41,606 nucleotides of DNA. Source: Bacteroidota bacterium. Lineage in GTDB: Bacteria; Bacteroidota; Bacteroidia; Cytophagales; Cyclobacteriaceae. Position numbers and translations under genes: made by a program. Each line of letters starts with the position of its first letter. Positions within the stretch are counted from its first letter, which is position 1. Under the pieces are notes generated by a model that saw nothing but the letters and a program-made list of their open reading frames with translations, ran no database searches and was not told the origin of the DNA. Of this stretch, positions 41,583 through 41,606 are shown in pieces. The DNA is taken from contig VGMU01000018.1 of the NCBI GenBank assembly GCA_016866385.1, forward strand, positions 1 through 41,606, written 5' to 3'.

Positions 41583-41606
41583 TACTTTGTACTTGGTACT
41601 TTGTAC
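41583..41606 (-). repeat. Heptamer repeat block 3, inverted, cut by the right edge
   Basis: Units TACTTTG, TACTTGG, TACTTTG and TAC read to the window end. Their reverse complements (CAAAGTA, CCAAGTA) match the units of block 2, so blocks 2 and 3 form an inverted pair 78 bases apart. Confidence 0.8.

Noticed and set aside
41429-41606. CRISPR array
   Set aside because: The units are 7 bases with no spacers and no cas genes; the period and the inverted blocks do not fit CRISPR.

Overview
The window reads as a chromosomal segment of a Bacteroidota bacterium, most likely Cytophagales / Cyclobacteriaceae (Algoriphagus-like). The evidence is a gldB homologue, promoter-like boxes of the Bacteroidota form TAnnTTTG, few Shine-Dalgarno sequences, many exported enzymes and lipoproteins, and a six-SLBB export protein. 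The genus is an inference from gene content only. I see 31 protein genes (one cut by the left edge) and no rRNA, tRNA, insertion sequence, prophage or CRISPR array. Coding density is high, and the largest gene-free stretch is about 300 bases (26707-27006).

Region 1 (1-14136) is mixed metabolism and signalling. It holds a partial alpha-glucan phosphorylase that lacks the usual cofactor lysine, a Tat-exported carboxylesterase, an M28 aminopeptidase with a PDZ domain divergent from a TolB-like propeller protein, an iron-sulfur (6-4) photolyase, lysA, a histidine kinase / OmpR-type regulator pair, an L-Ala-D/L-Glu epimerase and a secreted M14 carboxypeptidase. The last two fit recycling of cell-wall peptides.

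Region 2 (14187-26706) is a single leftward run of ten genes for a surface or exopolysaccharide made by the Wzx/Wzy route. In transcription order these are a Wza-like SLBB export protein, a Wzz-like chain-length protein, Wzx flippase, GT2 glycosyltransferase, Wzy-like polymerase, a zinc-ribbon methyltransferase, a GT4, a second zinc-ribbon methyltransferase and two more GT4 enzymes. Most neighbours overlap or nearly touch. No tyrosine kinase and no initiating sugar-phosphate transferase is present, so those must be encoded elsewhere. The leader contains a promoter box and a perfect hairpin.

Region 3 (27007-41428) is mostly housekeeping: gldB, nth, rsmF, an AAA+ ATPase / VWA-domain pair, queG, gpmI with a small lipoprotein, an exported amidase, a small membrane protein and polA. 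The last 178 bases after polA contain 7-base repeats in both orientations and a palindrome that look like the edge of a repeat-flanked unit lying beyond the window.

The most interesting signals are: the Lys-to-Thr change in the phosphorylase cofactor motif; the heptamer repeats after polA, with a short match inside the polysaccharide cluster; three genes whose promoter-like box lies exactly 4 bases before the ATG, suggesting leaderless mRNA; a mirror-symmetric divergent promoter; an intrinsic terminator that abuts the photolyase start codon; and a compact three-stem RNA candidate between queG and gpmI. I did not find a clear new defence or mobile system.
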